This document shows, in pieces, positions 8,378 to 17,350 of a DNA stretch of 64,000 nt (position 1 is the first letter of the stretch; every line of letters starts with the position of its first letter). Below the pieces are notes generated by a model. It was not told the DNA's origin and did no database searches. It was given only the letters and a program-made list of their open reading frames with translations. The DNA comes from Sphingomonas bisphenolicum (GTDB lineage Bacteria; Pseudomonadota; Alphaproteobacteria; Sphingomonadales; Sphingomonadaceae). The translations under genes were made by a program, and so were the position numbers. Location of the stretch: positions 1,147,501-1,211,500 of the forward strand of contig NZ_AP018817.1 in NCBI RefSeq assembly GCF_024349785.1. The letters run 5' to 3'.

Positions 8378-9100
8378 CTAGTTCGTGACCGAATGGACGA
8401 ACATATAGCCTTCGTTGCGAATGGTGCGGATGACCGGGCCTTTGAGGCCGCAGGCGGACAGCTTGCGACGCAGGCGGCAGAGCTGGACGTCGATCGACCG
8501 GTCATAATGGTCGGCGGTCGCGCCATGGACACGGTCGAGCAGGCGGCTGCGGTCCAGGACCTGGCGCGGATGTTCGACGAAGACGCGCAGCAGCTGAAAT
8601 TCGCCGTCGGAAAGGGACACGGCCGCTCCTTTCGGATCGAATAGCTGGCCGGTGGTCATGTCCACGCGCCAGCCTTCGAACGAGGCGAAGCCGCGCGCGG
8701 CGGGGGCGTCCGCGCGCGCGCCCGGCGCCATCCGGCCGCGTAGCGCGGCGCGGATGCGGGCCAGTAGTTCGCGCGGGTTGGCGGGCTTGCACAGGCAATC
8801 CTCCGCGCCCAGCTCCAGCGCGGCGATCCGGTCCGCTTCGCCGCAGGCGGCGCTATGGACGATGACCGGCAGGCGGCGCTCGATCGCCAGTTCGCGCAGC
8901 AGCGCCGCCCCCTGTTCCGGGGCGATGGCGGGGTCGAGCACCACCAGCGCATAATCATGCTGCGCCAGCGCCGTGCGCATCTGCAATGGCGATTCGGCGC
9001 ACTCTACGATCAGGCCGTAGCGGGCGAAATTGTCAGCCAGCTGGGCGAACTGGGCGCTGTCGTTATCGACGATGAGAAGGCGACTGTGCGAGATCGTCAT
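8378..9100 (-). CDS. OmpR/PhoB-family response regulator (orphan)
   Basis: The 240-aa protein has an N-terminal receiver domain with acidic residues D12/D14, the phospho-acceptor D56 in LVVLDPAI, S83 and K105 in CLCKPANP, so the phosphorylation pocket is intact. The C-terminal half is a winged-helix DNA-binding domain ending RTIRNEGYMFV. No histidine kinase gene is adjacent. Its start lies 38 bases inside the end of the upstream sulfotransferase gene on the same strand, so it appears coupled to the surface polysaccharide operon and may regulate it. The regulatory link is inferred from position only. Confidence 0.93.
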   Translation of the reverse strand: MTISHSRLLIVDNDSAQFAQLADNFARYGLIVECAESPLQMRTALAQHDYALVVLDPAIAPEQGAALLRELAIERRLPVIVHSAACGEADRIAALELGAEDCLCKPANPRELLARIRAALRGRMAPGARADAPAARGFASFEGWRVDMTTGQLFDPKGAAVSLSDGEFQLLRVFVEHPRQVLDRSRLLDRVHGATADHYDRSIDVQLCRLRRKLSACGLKGPVIRTIRNEGYMFVHSVTN

Positions 9101-10055
9101 GCCCGCAAGGACGCTGCCGCCAGCGCAAAACCGTCCCGTCTCGCTTGTCCATGCGCGCCTGCCATTGCAGCCGCGCCGTCAGCAGGCGTTCGCCCGCAGC
9201 GTAATGGGCGCGTAGCTGGCTGGCCAGCGCGTCGTCGAGCAGGTCGCGCGTCGCCAGCGGGCGGCCGAACCGGCCGGACGCGTTGGCGCGGCGCAGCAGG
9301 CGACGGCTGACGCCGTACCAGCCGGGGATATCGATCAGCCAGCTCTTGTCGGCGACGGCGCGGCGGGTGAAGAGGTTCATCGCCCGCGCCAGCCAGAGCA
9401 GCGGGCGGCTGAGCGAAGGATTGCGCGCGCTCCAGTCGATATAAGCGAGGTCGACGTCCAGCCCGAAGCGCGCGGCATAAGCGGCGGCGAAGCCGCGCAG
9501 GTCGGCGCGGAAATCCTCATAACGAAAGACATGGACCTGGTCCGGCCCGAACAGGGCGTCATAATGGGCGATCAGGCGGATCGTGTCGAAATGGTCGAGG
9601 CGGAAGCCCGGCGCCTCGTCGCGTTCAGGCGCCACCGGGCTGAGCGAATCGCGGCCGAACAGATAGCGACGCAGGCCGAAGGTGCCGCCGCCCTTCACAT
9701 ATTGCAGCCAGGCCGACACGATCGCCGACAGCGGATCGCGCACGAAGATGACGATCTGCGCGTCGGGCAGGGTACGGCGGATGCGATCGGCGACATCCTT
9801 GCTGAGGTTGCCGGCCAGGCCGCCATTATGCAGCCCGCCGGTCAGATTTTCCTCGCACAGGATCATATCGTCAGGCGCGTCGCCCAGCCGTCGCCGCGCC
9901 GCCGCCGGATCGAAATGCAGCGCCCCCGCGTCGAGGAAGGCGGCGCGCACGGTCGCGCGCGGAATATAGCGGCGGTTGCGGATGGCGGGGTAGAAGCTGT
10001 CCTGGAACCAGGTCGTGCCGGTCTTGTGATAGCCGATATGGACGATCGCGGCCAT
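9063..10055 (-). CDS. sulfotransferase family protein
   Basis: The 330-aa product begins with a PAPS-binding loop, HIGYHKTGTTWFQDSF (residues 6-21), the standard 5'-phosphosulfate-binding signature of sulfotransferases. A second typical stretch, VIFVRDPLSAIVSAWLQ, matches the 3'-phosphate-binding region. It would transfer sulfate from PAPS to a glycan or glycolipid. It starts by a TGATG overlap with the upstream glycosyltransferase, which supports a polysaccharide acceptor. An upstream in-frame extension to 10136 is ignored because it lies inside the glycosyltransferase gene. Its last 38 bases overlap the response regulator start. Confidence 0.88.
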   Translation of the reverse strand: MAAIVHIGYHKTGTTWFQDSFYPAIRNRRYIPRATVRAAFLDAGALHFDPAAARRRLGDAPDDMILCEENLTGGLHNGGLAGNLSKDVADRIRRTLPDAQIVIFVRDPLSAIVSAWLQYVKGGGTFGLRRYLFGRDSLSPVAPERDEAPGFRLDHFDTIRLIAHYDALFGPDQVHVFRYEDFRADLRGFAAAYAARFGLDVDLAYIDWSARNPSLSRPLLWLARAMNLFTRRAVADKSWLIDIPGWYGVSRRLLRRANASGRFGRPLATRDLLDDALASQLRAHYAAGERLLTARLQWQARMDKRDGTVLRWRQRPCGHDDLAQSPSHRR

Positions 10056-11200
10056 CAGGCGGCCTTCGCGAGGGTTGCAGACATGGCCACATCCGCATCG
10101 CCTTCGCCCAGGCACAGGCGGCAATGCCGGTCCCATGAGAGGCTATCCGCCGCCCAGGCCCGCGCCCTGTCGCCGATGCGGCGGCACAAGGCCGGGTCGG
10201 CGACCAGCAGGTCGAGCGCGGTGCGGATCGCGTCGATCGACTGGCCATCGACGATGAAGCCGGTCACGCCGTCGCGGACGAATTCGGCCGGGCCGCCATC
10301 GCGCCCGACGATGCATACCAGCCCCTGCGCCATGGCGTCGGCGACCGACAGGCCGAAGCCCTCGATCTCCGCGCCGTCCTCCATCGTAATCTGCGGGTGG
10401 AGGAAGATGTCGGCGGCGGCATAGGCGTCGGCCAGGTCGGCGGTCGACACATAGCCGGCCATGGTGACCACGCCGTCGAGGTCGCAATGGCGGATCGTCT
10501 CGCGCACCCGTACCGAATCGATGCCGCGGCCGACGATGACATGGCGCAGATGCGCGCCGCCCTGGACGCAGCCGGCGACGGCCCGCACGGCGGCGGCGAT
10601 ATTCTTGCGCGCGACGAGCCGGCAGACGGTGAGCAGTTGCGCGCCGCCCGCGCCCCGCGCGAAGGCGGTAGGCGCGCGCTCGGCCGGCATGATCACGCCG
10701 TTCCAGGCGGTGAAGGTGCGGTCTGTCAGATGCGGCAGGCGATCGAGCAGCAGCGCACGCGTCACGTCGCTGACCGCGACGATCCGCCGCGCACGGCGCA
10801 GCGCCAGTCGCAACAGCAGCAGCGCGATTCCGCGTGGCCGCCCGACCTCCCGGCCATGGACGGTGACGACCAGCGGACGCGGGAAGAGCAGGGCGGGCAG
10901 CGCCGCGCGCCAGGTGCAGGCATGGATCAGCGCCGGGCGATCGCCGCCCAGCCAGGCGCCCAGCATCGCCCGGAACAGTCGCGCATAGACCACCAGCATG
11001 GCCGCCGCGCCGACGTCGATCAGATCGACGCCATCCTGTCGCACCCGGCCCGGGCCGGCGGAGGATTTGGCGAAGACGGTGACGCGGCGACCCTGCGCGG
11101 CATAGGCGCGGGCGACTTCGCGCGCATAGGTCTGCACACCGCCCTCATCGGGGGCATAGACGCGGGCGACGAGCCAGAGCGATGGGGGCGCTTCAGACAT
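10055..11200 (-). CDS. family 4 glycosyltransferase
   Basis: This 381-aa protein has the two-domain GT-B layout. The N-terminus LVARVYAPDEGGVQTYAREVARAYA is the glycine-rich acceptor-side loop of GT4 enzymes, and the C-terminal half carries VCRLVARKNI and IEGFGLSVADAMAQG, the donor-binding region; the second acidic residue of the usual E-x7-E is Asp here. It would add a sugar from an activated nucleotide to a surface polysaccharide or glycolipid. The start at 11200 (MSEAPPS) overlaps the stop of the upstream gene by 8 bases; a longer start at 11230 is possible but less likely. Confidence 0.92.
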   Translation of the reverse strand: MSEAPPSLWLVARVYAPDEGGVQTYAREVARAYAAQGRRVTVFAKSSAGPGRVRQDGVDLIDVGAAAMLVVYARLFRAMLGAWLGGDRPALIHACTWRAALPALLFPRPLVVTVHGREVGRPRGIALLLLRLALRRARRIVAVSDVTRALLLDRLPHLTDRTFTAWNGVIMPAERAPTAFARGAGGAQLLTVCRLVARKNIAAAVRAVAGCVQGGAHLRHVIVGRGIDSVRVRETIRHCDLDGVVTMAGYVSTADLADAYAAADIFLHPQITMEDGAEIEGFGLSVADAMAQGLVCIVGRDGGPAEFVRDGVTGFIVDGQSIDAIRTALDLLVADPALCRRIGDRARAWAADSLSWDRHCRLCLGEGDADVAMSATLAKAA

Positions 11201-12425
11201 GGGCGACCCGCTCCAGCCGTGGGAGGCCATCTAGGGCGGGGCGCGCCGCCGACTGGCTGCGCGCGAGATAATGGGTGAGCGCGCGCGCCGCCCGGACGCT
11301 GGCGGTGTCGCCAAGAGCGTCGAATGTGCGGGCGACGCCCTGCTGCTGCGCCTCCACATAGGCTGTATGGCTGGCGATGGCGTCGGCCGCCGCATCGGCG
11401 ATGCCCTGCGCCGACTCCAGCACCGGGCCATAGCGCCAATGGCCATAGCTGCGGTCCTCCTGCCAGTCGGCGCGATGGCCGTTCAGGAACAGGCAGGGGC
11501 GGGGGCGGGCGAGATATTCGTAGATCTGGCTGGAGACGTCGCCCAGATAGAGCGAGGCCATATGGACATAGCGCATGTCGATGCTGGCCCGGCTGCCCAG
11601 GTCGATATGGACATGGGGCAGGCGCGCGAGGTCGGCGAGGCGGCGCTTCATCGCGGCGCGGCGTCGCCGATTGTCGAACAGGCGGATGTGCGGCGCGACG
11701 ATCAGGTTGAACCGGTCGTCCTGCGCGAACTGGCGGATGACATCCTCCCCCATGGCCGGCCAGGAGGAGAGGCGGGGCGAGAAATGCGGATTGTAGAGAA
11801 TGACCGGCCGGTCCTGTGCGAACAGGCGCTGGCGGTCGCTTTTGGGACCGGTCAGGTCGAACTTGCTGTAGCCGGTGATGGCGTAATGGCCTTCGCGGAT
11901 CAGCCCTTCGTCCAGCATCCGCCGCCGCTGCTTTTCGCCCGCCAGCAGGACGAAGTCGAACCGGGCGATGCGCCGGTCATAGCCGACCGCCCGGTCGCCC
12001 GCGCCGTGACAGGTATGGATGAAGCGGGTGCGCGACAGGCCCAGCCGCTTGAGCAGCAGCGATGTGCGTTCGGGCACGACGATCGCGTCATAATCGGCAA
12101 GCTTGCCCCGTGCGGCGAGCAGGACGGCCAGTTTGGGCGGGGTCGTCCCGCCGGTCAGCCCGGCCAGCGCGTCCAGCCAGCGCCCGCCGCACCGCAGGAA
12201 GCGGAGCGCCCCGGCCCCGCGGGTGGCGGCGATGTCGCGCGCCAGCGCCAGATGGTCGTCGGTCGCGGCCATGACGTCCACGGCGAAGGCGGGGTCGCGC
12301 GACAGTGCGATCGCGACCGGCAGGGCGTGGAATAGCTGGTGGATTTGCGCGTTGAAGAAGAAGCACAGCCGTTGTGGCGGGGCCAACGCCGCAGCATCGC
12401 TCCGGTCGAACCAGTCGCGTCCCAT
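11193..12425 (-). CDS. CDP-glycerol glycerophosphotransferase-like protein
   Basis: The 410-aa product resembles the C-terminal catalytic domain of CDP-glycerol:glycerophosphate glycerophosphotransferases (TagB/TagF type). Seen motifs are FIHTCHGAGDRAVGYD with the catalytic-type histidine, FDFVLLAGEKQ, ITGYSKFD, ILYNPHFSPR, and LGDVSSQIYEYLARPRP, equivalent to the family's D-x-S-S region. In Gram-negative bacteria such proteins build capsule or O-antigen glycerol-phosphate or related linkages. I chose the start at 12425 because GGAG lies six bases upstream; an ATG at 12437 lacks a ribosome site. It is the first gene of a four-gene overlapping set. Confidence 0.8.
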   Translation of the reverse strand: MGRDWFDRSDAAALAPPQRLCFFFNAQIHQLFHALPVAIALSRDPAFAVDVMAATDDHLALARDIAATRGAGALRFLRCGGRWLDALAGLTGGTTPPKLAVLLAARGKLADYDAIVVPERTSLLLKRLGLSRTRFIHTCHGAGDRAVGYDRRIARFDFVLLAGEKQRRRMLDEGLIREGHYAITGYSKFDLTGPKSDRQRLFAQDRPVILYNPHFSPRLSSWPAMGEDVIRQFAQDDRFNLIVAPHIRLFDNRRRRAAMKRRLADLARLPHVHIDLGSRASIDMRYVHMASLYLGDVSSQIYEYLARPRPCLFLNGHRADWQEDRSYGHWRYGPVLESAQGIADAAADAIASHTAYVEAQQQGVARTFDALGDTASVRAARALTHYLARSQSAARPALDGLPRLERVAHV

Positions 12426-12574
12426 GATAAACTCCATTCGATCAGACCCGAATGGAGGGATGGCGGACTTTTATCGCGGAGGAATTTCAGCATGCGTCAG
12501 GGCGTGGACGGCTTGCAACATTCGCGCGACGTAACGGCCGGGCAGCGTCATGAACGCCGGCCGGCCGATAGGGT

Positions 12575-13414
12575 TTAGTCGCGCAGCAGCTCGTTGATGC
12601 CGGTCTTGGACCGGGTCTGGGCATCCACGCGCTTGACGATCACGGCGCAATAGAGGCTGGGGCCGGGCGTGCCGTCGGGCAACGGCTTGCCGGGGAGCGA
12701 GCCGGGGACGATCACCGAATAGGGCGGCACTTCGCCCATGAAGACCTCCCCGGTGGCGCGGTCGATGATCTTGGTCGACTGGCCGATGAACACGCCCATC
12801 GACAGGACCGACCCCTTGCCGATACGCACGCCTTCGACCACTTCGGATCGCGCGCCGATGAAACAGTCATCCTCGATGATGACCGGATCGGCCTGGAGCG
12901 GCTCCAGCACGCCGCCGATGCCGACGCCGCCCGACAGATGGACATTCTTGCCGATCTGCGCGCAGCTTCCCACAGTGACCCAGGCGTCGACCATCGTGCC
13001 TTCATCGACGAAGGCGCCGATATTGACGAAGCTGGGCATCAGGATCGCGTTCTTCGCGATATGCGCGCCGGCGCGGGCGAAGGCGCCGGGGACCGCGCGG
13101 AAACCGGCGGCGCGGAACTCCGCCTCGCCCCAGCCCGCGAACTTGCTGGGTACCTTGTCCCACCAGAAACCGCTGCCCGGGCCGTTGTCGATCAGCGCAT
13201 TATCGTTGAGGCGGAAGGACAGCAGCACCGCTTTCTTGAGCCACTGGTTGACCTGCCAGCCATCGGCGGTCGGCTCGGCGACGCGGCCCTTGCCGCTGTC
13301 GAGCAGGGCGAGCGCTTCATTGACCGCATCGCGCACCGCGCCCTGCGTGGTCAGGCTGACATTGGCGCGGTCGTCCCACGCGGCGTCGATAGTGGCTTGC
13401 AGGTCTTGGCTCAT
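12575..13414 (-). CDS. dapD: 2,3,4,5-tetrahydropyridine-2,6-dicarboxylate N-succinyltransferase
   Basis: The 279-aa enzyme transfers succinyl from succinyl-CoA to tetrahydrodipicolinate in the lysine/meso-diaminopimelate pathway. The C-terminal two thirds is a left-handed beta-helix of hexapeptide repeats (for example [20 protein letters not shown], then [20 protein letters not shown]). The N-terminus with [10 protein letters not shown] and [12 protein letters not shown] is characteristic of DapD. Length matches the usual 270-280 aa. It starts by ATGA overlap with the stop of the HAD phosphatase gene, so the two are co-transcribed. Confidence 0.97.
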   Translation of the reverse strand: MSQDLQATIDAAWDDRANVSLTTQGAVRDAVNEALALLDSGKGRVAEPTADGWQVNQWLKKAVLLSFRLNDNALIDNGPGSGFWWDKVPSKFAGWGEAEFRAAGFRAVPGAFARAGAHIAKNAILMPSFVNIGAFVDEGTMVDAWVTVGSCAQIGKNVHLSGGVGIGGVLEPLQADPVIIEDDCFIGARSEVVEGVRIGKGSVLSMGVFIGQSTKIIDRATGEVFMGEVPPYSVIVPGSLPGKPLPDGTPGPSLYCAVIVKRVDAQTRSKTGINELLRD

Positions 13415-14082
13415 GGATGCTCCCCAATGATGGCGGCCAGAAATGGCGTCAGATGGTCGGTTTCATAATCGATGAAATCGGGATGATGGTCGTGATTGCC
13501 CGCTTCCGAGCCATTATTGACCCAGATGGTGGTCATGCCGATCGCCTTGGCGGGCTTGAGGTTGCGGGCCATATCCTCGAAAAAGGCGGCGCGGGTCGGA
13601 TCGACGCCATGGACGCGGCACAGCGTGGCATAGCCCGACGGATCGGGCTTGGGCACATATTGGCAAGCATGGACGTCGTGAATCAGTTCGAACGCGTCGC
13701 CCAGGCCCAGCCGGTCCAGCACCCGCCGCGCATAGGCGGCGTCGCCATTGGTGAAGATCAGGCGGCGGCCGGGCAGGGCGACGATATGGGCGTTGAGCGC
13801 CGGGTCTACCTCCAGCCGGTCCATCGATATGTCGTGGACATAGTCGAGATAGGCGTGCGGTTCGATGCCATGATGATGCATCAGGCCCGCCAGCGTGGTG
13901 CCATGCTCCATGAAATAACGCTTCTGCGTTTCCCGTGCGATCGCCGGGTCGCAACCGAGCAGCCCCTGGATAAATTCGCCCATCTTCACGTCGATCAGCG
14001 CGAACAGGTCCGCCTTCGCCGGGTAGAGCGTATTGTCCAGATCGAAGATCCAGCTATCGATATGGGCCATATCCGCGCGCAT
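13411..14082 (-). CDS. HAD-superfamily pyrimidine 5'-nucleotidase-type phosphatase
   Basis: The 223-aa protein has all four HAD motifs: FDLDNTLYP (motif I, nucleophile Asp), FTNGD (motif II), the lysine in PKPDPSGY (motif III) and [12 protein letters not shown] (motif IV). The text matches the SDT1-like pyrimidine 5'-nucleotidase family, which dephosphorylates UMP/CMP or related compounds. It lies directly upstream of dapD with a four-base overlap, a pairing common in alphaproteobacteria, though no biochemical link to lysine synthesis is known. A second ATG at 14070 is a possible start but has no better ribosome site. Confidence 0.92.
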   Translation of the reverse strand: MRADMAHIDSWIFDLDNTLYPAKADLFALIDVKMGEFIQGLLGCDPAIARETQKRYFMEHGTTLAGLMHHHGIEPHAYLDYVHDISMDRLEVDPALNAHIVALPGRRLIFTNGDAAYARRVLDRLGLGDAFELIHDVHACQYVPKPDPSGYATLCRVHGVDPTRAAFFEDMARNLKPAKAIGMTTIWVNNGSEAGNHDHHPDFIDYETDHLTPFLAAIIGEHP

Positions 14083-14150
14083 GGCCGCGCCCTAGTCCGG
14101 TGCGGGGGGAAGGGCAAGGCCTCTAACCCTTCTCCCCATACGCCCTTATC

Positions 14151-14236
14151 GTCATCGCCGCGCAGGCGGGGATTCATCTCCCACCCTGTAATCCCGCCGC
14201 AAGGTCTGGAGATGCATTCCCGCCTTCGCGGGAATG
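14151..14236. repeat. REP-type inverted pair (REPIN-like), copy 1
   Basis: Two arms face each other: GGCGGGGATTCATCTCC near 14166 and GGAGATGCATTCCCGCC near 14208, which is almost its reverse complement. The right arm continues into a hairpin of the form CCCGCCTTCGCGGG. The element fills the gap between the HAD gene and the LOG gene. A closely similar pair lies at 17238-17326. Confidence 0.75.
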
Positions 14237-14257
14237 CCGAGCCTATATCCTATCCTC

Positions 14258-15133
14258 TCAACATCCCAGCGCTTCGCTGTCCTGATAGAAAGCCTGCACC
14301 GCATCCCACGCATCCTCCGCCGTCTCCACCCAGGTCAGCAGATTGAGGTCGCTGTGCGAAATCACGCCCTCATCCGCCAGTGCCTCGAAATCGACGACGC
14401 GGTTCCAGAAATCCTTGCCGAACAGCAGGATCGGGATCGGTTTCATCTTGCCGGTCTGGATCAGGGTCAGCAGCTCGAACATCTCGTCGAACGTGCCGAA
14501 GCCGCCGGGGAAGACCGCCAGGGCGCGGGCGCGCAGCAGGAAATGCATCTTGCGCAGCGCGAAATAGTGGAACTGGAAGCTCAGCTCCGGGGTCACGAAG
14601 CGGTTGGGCGCCTGTTCGTGCGGCAGGACGATGTTCATGCCGATCGTGGTCTGGCCGGCATCCTGCGCACCGCGATTGGCGGCTTCCATGATCGAGGGGC
14701 CGCCGCCCGAGCAAACGACGAAATGGCGGCATCCCGCCGCGTTCACCGGATATTGCGCGGCGATCCGGGCCAGACGGCGCGCTTCCTCATAATAGCGCGC
14801 CTTGGCGCCCAGATTCTCCGCGACCCGCTTTTGCTCCGGCGTCGTCGCGGCGTCGATCCGCGCCTGGACCTGATCCGGTTCGGGGATGCGCGCCGAACCG
14901 TAGAAGACGAAGGTCGATTCGATTTTCGCTTCGTCCATCAGCAATTGGGGTTTCAGCAGCTCGAGCTGGAAGCGCACCGGGCGCAGATCTTCGCGCAGCA
15001 GGAATTCGGTATCCTGGAAGGCCAGCTTGTAGGCCGCGCTCTGGGTCTGGGGCGTGTCGAGCTGCTTCCTGGCGTCATGGGCCTCTTCGCGGGCCGGACG
15101 GAATTTGCGTTCTTCGATTTCTTTTTTCGTCAT
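14258..15133 (-). CDS. LOG family protein
   Basis: The 291-aa protein carries the LOG/lysine-decarboxylase-like Rossmann motifs SGGGPSIMEAANRGA and FPGGFGTFDEMFE, which bind the nucleotide phosphate in cytokinin-activating 5'-monophosphate phosphoribohydrolases. The roughly 100-residue N-terminal extension (LLREDLRPVRFQLELLKPQ) makes it one of the longer LOG-type proteins, whose substrate is not settled. The start at 15133 (MTKKEIEERKF) was chosen because the upstream in-frame extension is low-quality sequence running into the neighbouring Extensin-like gene. It precedes a REPIN-type repeat. Confidence 0.88.
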   Translation of the reverse strand: MTKKEIEERKFRPAREEAHDARKQLDTPQTQSAAYKLAFQDTEFLLREDLRPVRFQLELLKPQLLMDEAKIESTFVFYGSARIPEPDQVQARIDAATTPEQKRVAENLGAKARYYEEARRLARIAAQYPVNAAGCRHFVVCSGGGPSIMEAANRGAQDAGQTTIGMNIVLPHEQAPNRFVTPELSFQFHYFALRKMHFLLRARALAVFPGGFGTFDEMFELLTLIQTGKMKPIPILLFGKDFWNRVVDFEALADEGVISHSDLNLLTWVETAEDAWDAVQAFYQDSEALGC

Positions 15134-15209
15134 TTGCACCAACTTAGTGTGCCGCAATGACAAATCCAAGTCTGCTTGGTTCGGACGGAATGCTCGACCC
15201 CATAATCCG

Positions 15210-15902
15210 TTAGCGGCAAAAGCCGCCGCGGCCGCCCATGTCAAAATGGAAATGGTCATGATGGGCGGCGTTGTAGTCGGGGCTAAGGACGGTGTTGAAC
15301 CGCTTGCAGGCGCTGGCGTGGACCAGTTGCAGGAACTGGCGGGTCTGTCTGTCGCCGTCCCAGTCCTTCTGGATGCTGATGCGCCGCCCGTCGGACAGGA
15401 CGAAGGCGGATACGTCGATCGCATTGCTGTGCGCATGTTCGGACAATTTGCCGCTGCCCGCGATCGGCCGGCAATTATAGGTGCCGAACGTCTCGATCTT
15501 CTCGATCTCCGCGCCGAAGATCACGCGCGCGGCGGGTTGCACGCCATAGCGCGCCCAGGCGGCGAAATTGGCGGCCAGATTGCACGTCATCGCGCCCAAA
15601 TTGGTGGCGGGCACGCCGATGTCGATCAGCTTCACGCTGTTCACCGCGCTGCATCCGCCCCCGAAATTCCGGTCGGGCAGGGGAGTGAAAGCGACCGCCT
15701 GCGATTGCAGTTTCGCGAAACATTGGCGCGTTTCCAACGCCGGTTGTGCGGGCGCACGCACCGGCTGGGACGGGGGCGTCGGCGTGCGCGCCACCCGACC
15801 GCGCGGCACCAGGTCGCCGCTACATCCGCTCAATCCCAGCGCCAACAGCGCGGCCAGCGCGACGCCGTGCGCCGTCCCTATCCTTTTCGCCCACTCGCTC
15901 AT
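15210..15902 (-). CDS. Extensin-like C-terminal domain lipoprotein
   Basis: The 230-aa protein has a lipoprotein signal (hydrophobic stretch ending LGLSGC, Cys at about residue 27), a Pro-rich linker, and a C-terminal domain matching the bacterial Extensin-like family. That domain is related to M15 zinc peptidases: SEHAHSNAIDVSAF supplies the HxxxxxxD-type ligands and HHDHFHFDMG the last histidine. Paired cysteines (CFAKL, GGGC, TCNL, YNCRP) suggest disulfides in the periplasm. A peptidoglycan-linked role is likely but unproved. It is divergent from serC across a 158-bp intergenic region. Confidence 0.88.
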   Translation of the reverse strand: MSEWAKRIGTAHGVALAALLALGLSGCSGDLVPRGRVARTPTPPSQPVRAPAQPALETRQCFAKLQSQAVAFTPLPDRNFGGGCSAVNSVKLIDIGVPATNLGAMTCNLAANFAAWARYGVQPAARVIFGAEIEKIETFGTYNCRPIAGSGKLSEHAHSNAIDVSAFVLSDGRRISIQKDWDGDRQTRQFLQLVHASACKRFNTVLSPDYNAAHHDHFHFDMGGRGGFCR

Positions 15903-15977
15903 GAGTCGGGATGCTAACAGGCAGAATCTTTACGAAGGTTAACGCCGCATTCGCTTCGTCCGATTTTCCTATGCCGC

Positions 15978-16006
15978 TTGACACTCCAGCCGAAATCTCT
16001 AGTGCC
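15978..16006 (+). promoter_or_regulatory. candidate serC promoter
   Basis: TTGACA at 15978-15983 matches the -35 consensus exactly. The region 14-17 bases downstream (CTCTAGTGCC) is only a weak -10, which is common in this group. It lies about 75 bases before the serC start, leaving room for the structured leader. Confidence 0.35.
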
Positions 16007-16066
16007 GCCGACGGGCCACGCGGTCCCAACGCCGCGCTGCTCTCTGTAAGGAGACGCTACATGACT
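16005..16066 (+). promoter_or_regulatory. candidate serC leader RNA motif
   Basis: The leader just before serC can fold into a hairpin GGGCC-ACGC-GGTCC (about 16013-16026) and a second stem TCTC-TGTAAG-GAGA (about 16041-16054) that holds the ribosome site AAGGAG. A conserved 'serC motif' with a similar layout has been reported upstream of alphaproteobacterial serC genes. I am matching it from memory of the pattern, not from a covariance search. Confidence 0.55.
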
Positions 16067-17224
16067 GATCTGACTGCCGTTGACGCCACCCTTGCGCCTG
16101 CCGCAAAGCCCGCAACCCGTCCGGCCCGCCCCTTTTTCTCTTCCGGTCCCTGCGCCAAGCCTCCGGGCTGGGATGCTGCCAAGCTGGCGACCGAGTCGCT
16201 CGGCCGTTCGCACCGCGCCAAGATCGGCAAGACCCGCCTCGCCTACAGCATCGACCTGATGCGCGAGCTGCTCAATCTGCCCGACACCCACCGCATCGGT
16301 ATCGTCCCCGGTTCCGACACTGGCGCCTTCGAAATGGCGATGTGGACGATGCTGGGCGCCCGCCCCGTCACCACGCTGGCCTGGGAAAGCTTCGGCGAAG
16401 GCTGGGTGACGGACGCCGCCAAGCAGCTCAAGCTCGACCCCACCGTCATCCGCGCCGACTATGGCCAGTTGCCTGACCTGACGCAGGTCGATTTCAGCAA
16501 TGACGTGCTGTTCACCTGGAACGGCACCACCTCGGGCGTGCGCGTGCCGAATGCCGACTGGATTCCGGCCGACCGCGAGGGCCTGACCTTCGCCGACGCG
16601 ACCAGCGCGGTGTTCGCCTATGACATCGATTGGGCGAAGATCGACGTCGCCACCTTCTCCTGGCAGAAGGTGCTGGGCGGTGAGGGCGGCCATGGCGTGC
16701 TGATTCTCGGCCCCCGTGCCGTCGAGCGCCTTGAAACCCACGCTCCCGCCTGGCCGCTGCCCAAGGTGTTCCGCCTGATGGCGATGGGCAAGCTGGCCGA
16801 AGGCGTGTTCAAGGGCGAAACCATCAACACGCCGTCCATGCTGGCGGTCGAAGACGCGATTTTCGCGCTGGAATGGGGCAAGTCGCTGGGCGGTTCGGCC
16901 GGTCTGATCGCGCGCAGCGACGCCAATGCGGCGGCGCTCAGCAAGATCGTCGCGGAGCGCGACTGGCTCGGCCATCTCGCCGTCGACGAAGCGTCGCGGT
17001 CGAAGACCAGCGTCTGCCTGACCGTCGAAGGCGCCGACGAAGCCTTCATCAAGGCCTTCGCCGCCCTCCTCGAAAAGGAAGGCGCCGCCTATGACATCGC
17101 CGGTTATCGCGATGCCCCGGCCGGCCTGCGCATCTGGTGCGGCGCAACCGTAGAAACGGCGGATATCGAGGCGCTCGGCCCATGGCTCGACTGGGCCTAC
17201 GCCCAGACCAAGGCTGCCGCTTAA
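16061..17224 (+). CDS. serC: phosphoserine aminotransferase
   Basis: The 387-aa PLP enzyme converts 3-phosphohydroxypyruvate and glutamate to O-phosphoserine, and also serves vitamin B6 synthesis. Features: the N-terminal FFSSGPCAKPPGW, the substrate-binding GRSHR, and the PLP-binding lysine K203 in SWQKVLGGEGGHG. This is the long alphaproteobacterial type of SerC. The start follows AAGGAG seven bases upstream; an in-frame extension to 15911 crosses the leader and is rejected. serA follows after a 126-bp gap that contains a REPIN-type repeat. Confidence 0.96.
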   Translation: MTDLTAVDATLAPAAKPATRPARPFFSSGPCAKPPGWDAAKLATESLGRSHRAKIGKTRLAYSIDLMRELLNLPDTHRIGIVPGSDTGAFEMAMWTMLGARPVTTLAWESFGEGWVTDAAKQLKLDPTVIRADYGQLPDLTQVDFSNDVLFTWNGTTSGVRVPNADWIPADREGLTFADATSAVFAYDIDWAKIDVATFSWQKVLGGEGGHGVLILGPRAVERLETHAPAWPLPKVFRLMAMGKLAEGVFKGETINTPSMLAVEDAIFALEWGKSLGGSAGLIARSDANAAALSKIVAERDWLGHLAVDEASRSKTSVCLTVEGADEAFIKAFAALLEKEGAAYDIAGYRDAPAGLRIWCGATVETADIEALGPWLDWAYAQTKAAA

Positions 17225-17237
17225 CTTCTATTTTTAC

Positions 17238-17326
17238 CGTCATTCCCGCGAAGGCGGGAATCCATCTCCGGTCCTATCGACATAGGCAATGTCGGGAGAT
17301 GGATCCCCGCCTTCGCGGGGATGACG
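17238..17326. repeat. REP-type inverted pair (REPIN-like), copy 2
   Basis: The element starts CGTCATTCCCGCGAAGGCGGG and ends with a matching inverted arm CCCGCCTTCGCGGGGATGACG. Inner arms CCATCTCC and GGAGATGG also pair. It fills most of the gap between serC and serA. It is the same family as 14151-14236, in better-conserved form. Confidence 0.85.
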
Positions 17327-17350
17327 GATATATTTCCAAAGGAAACACAC

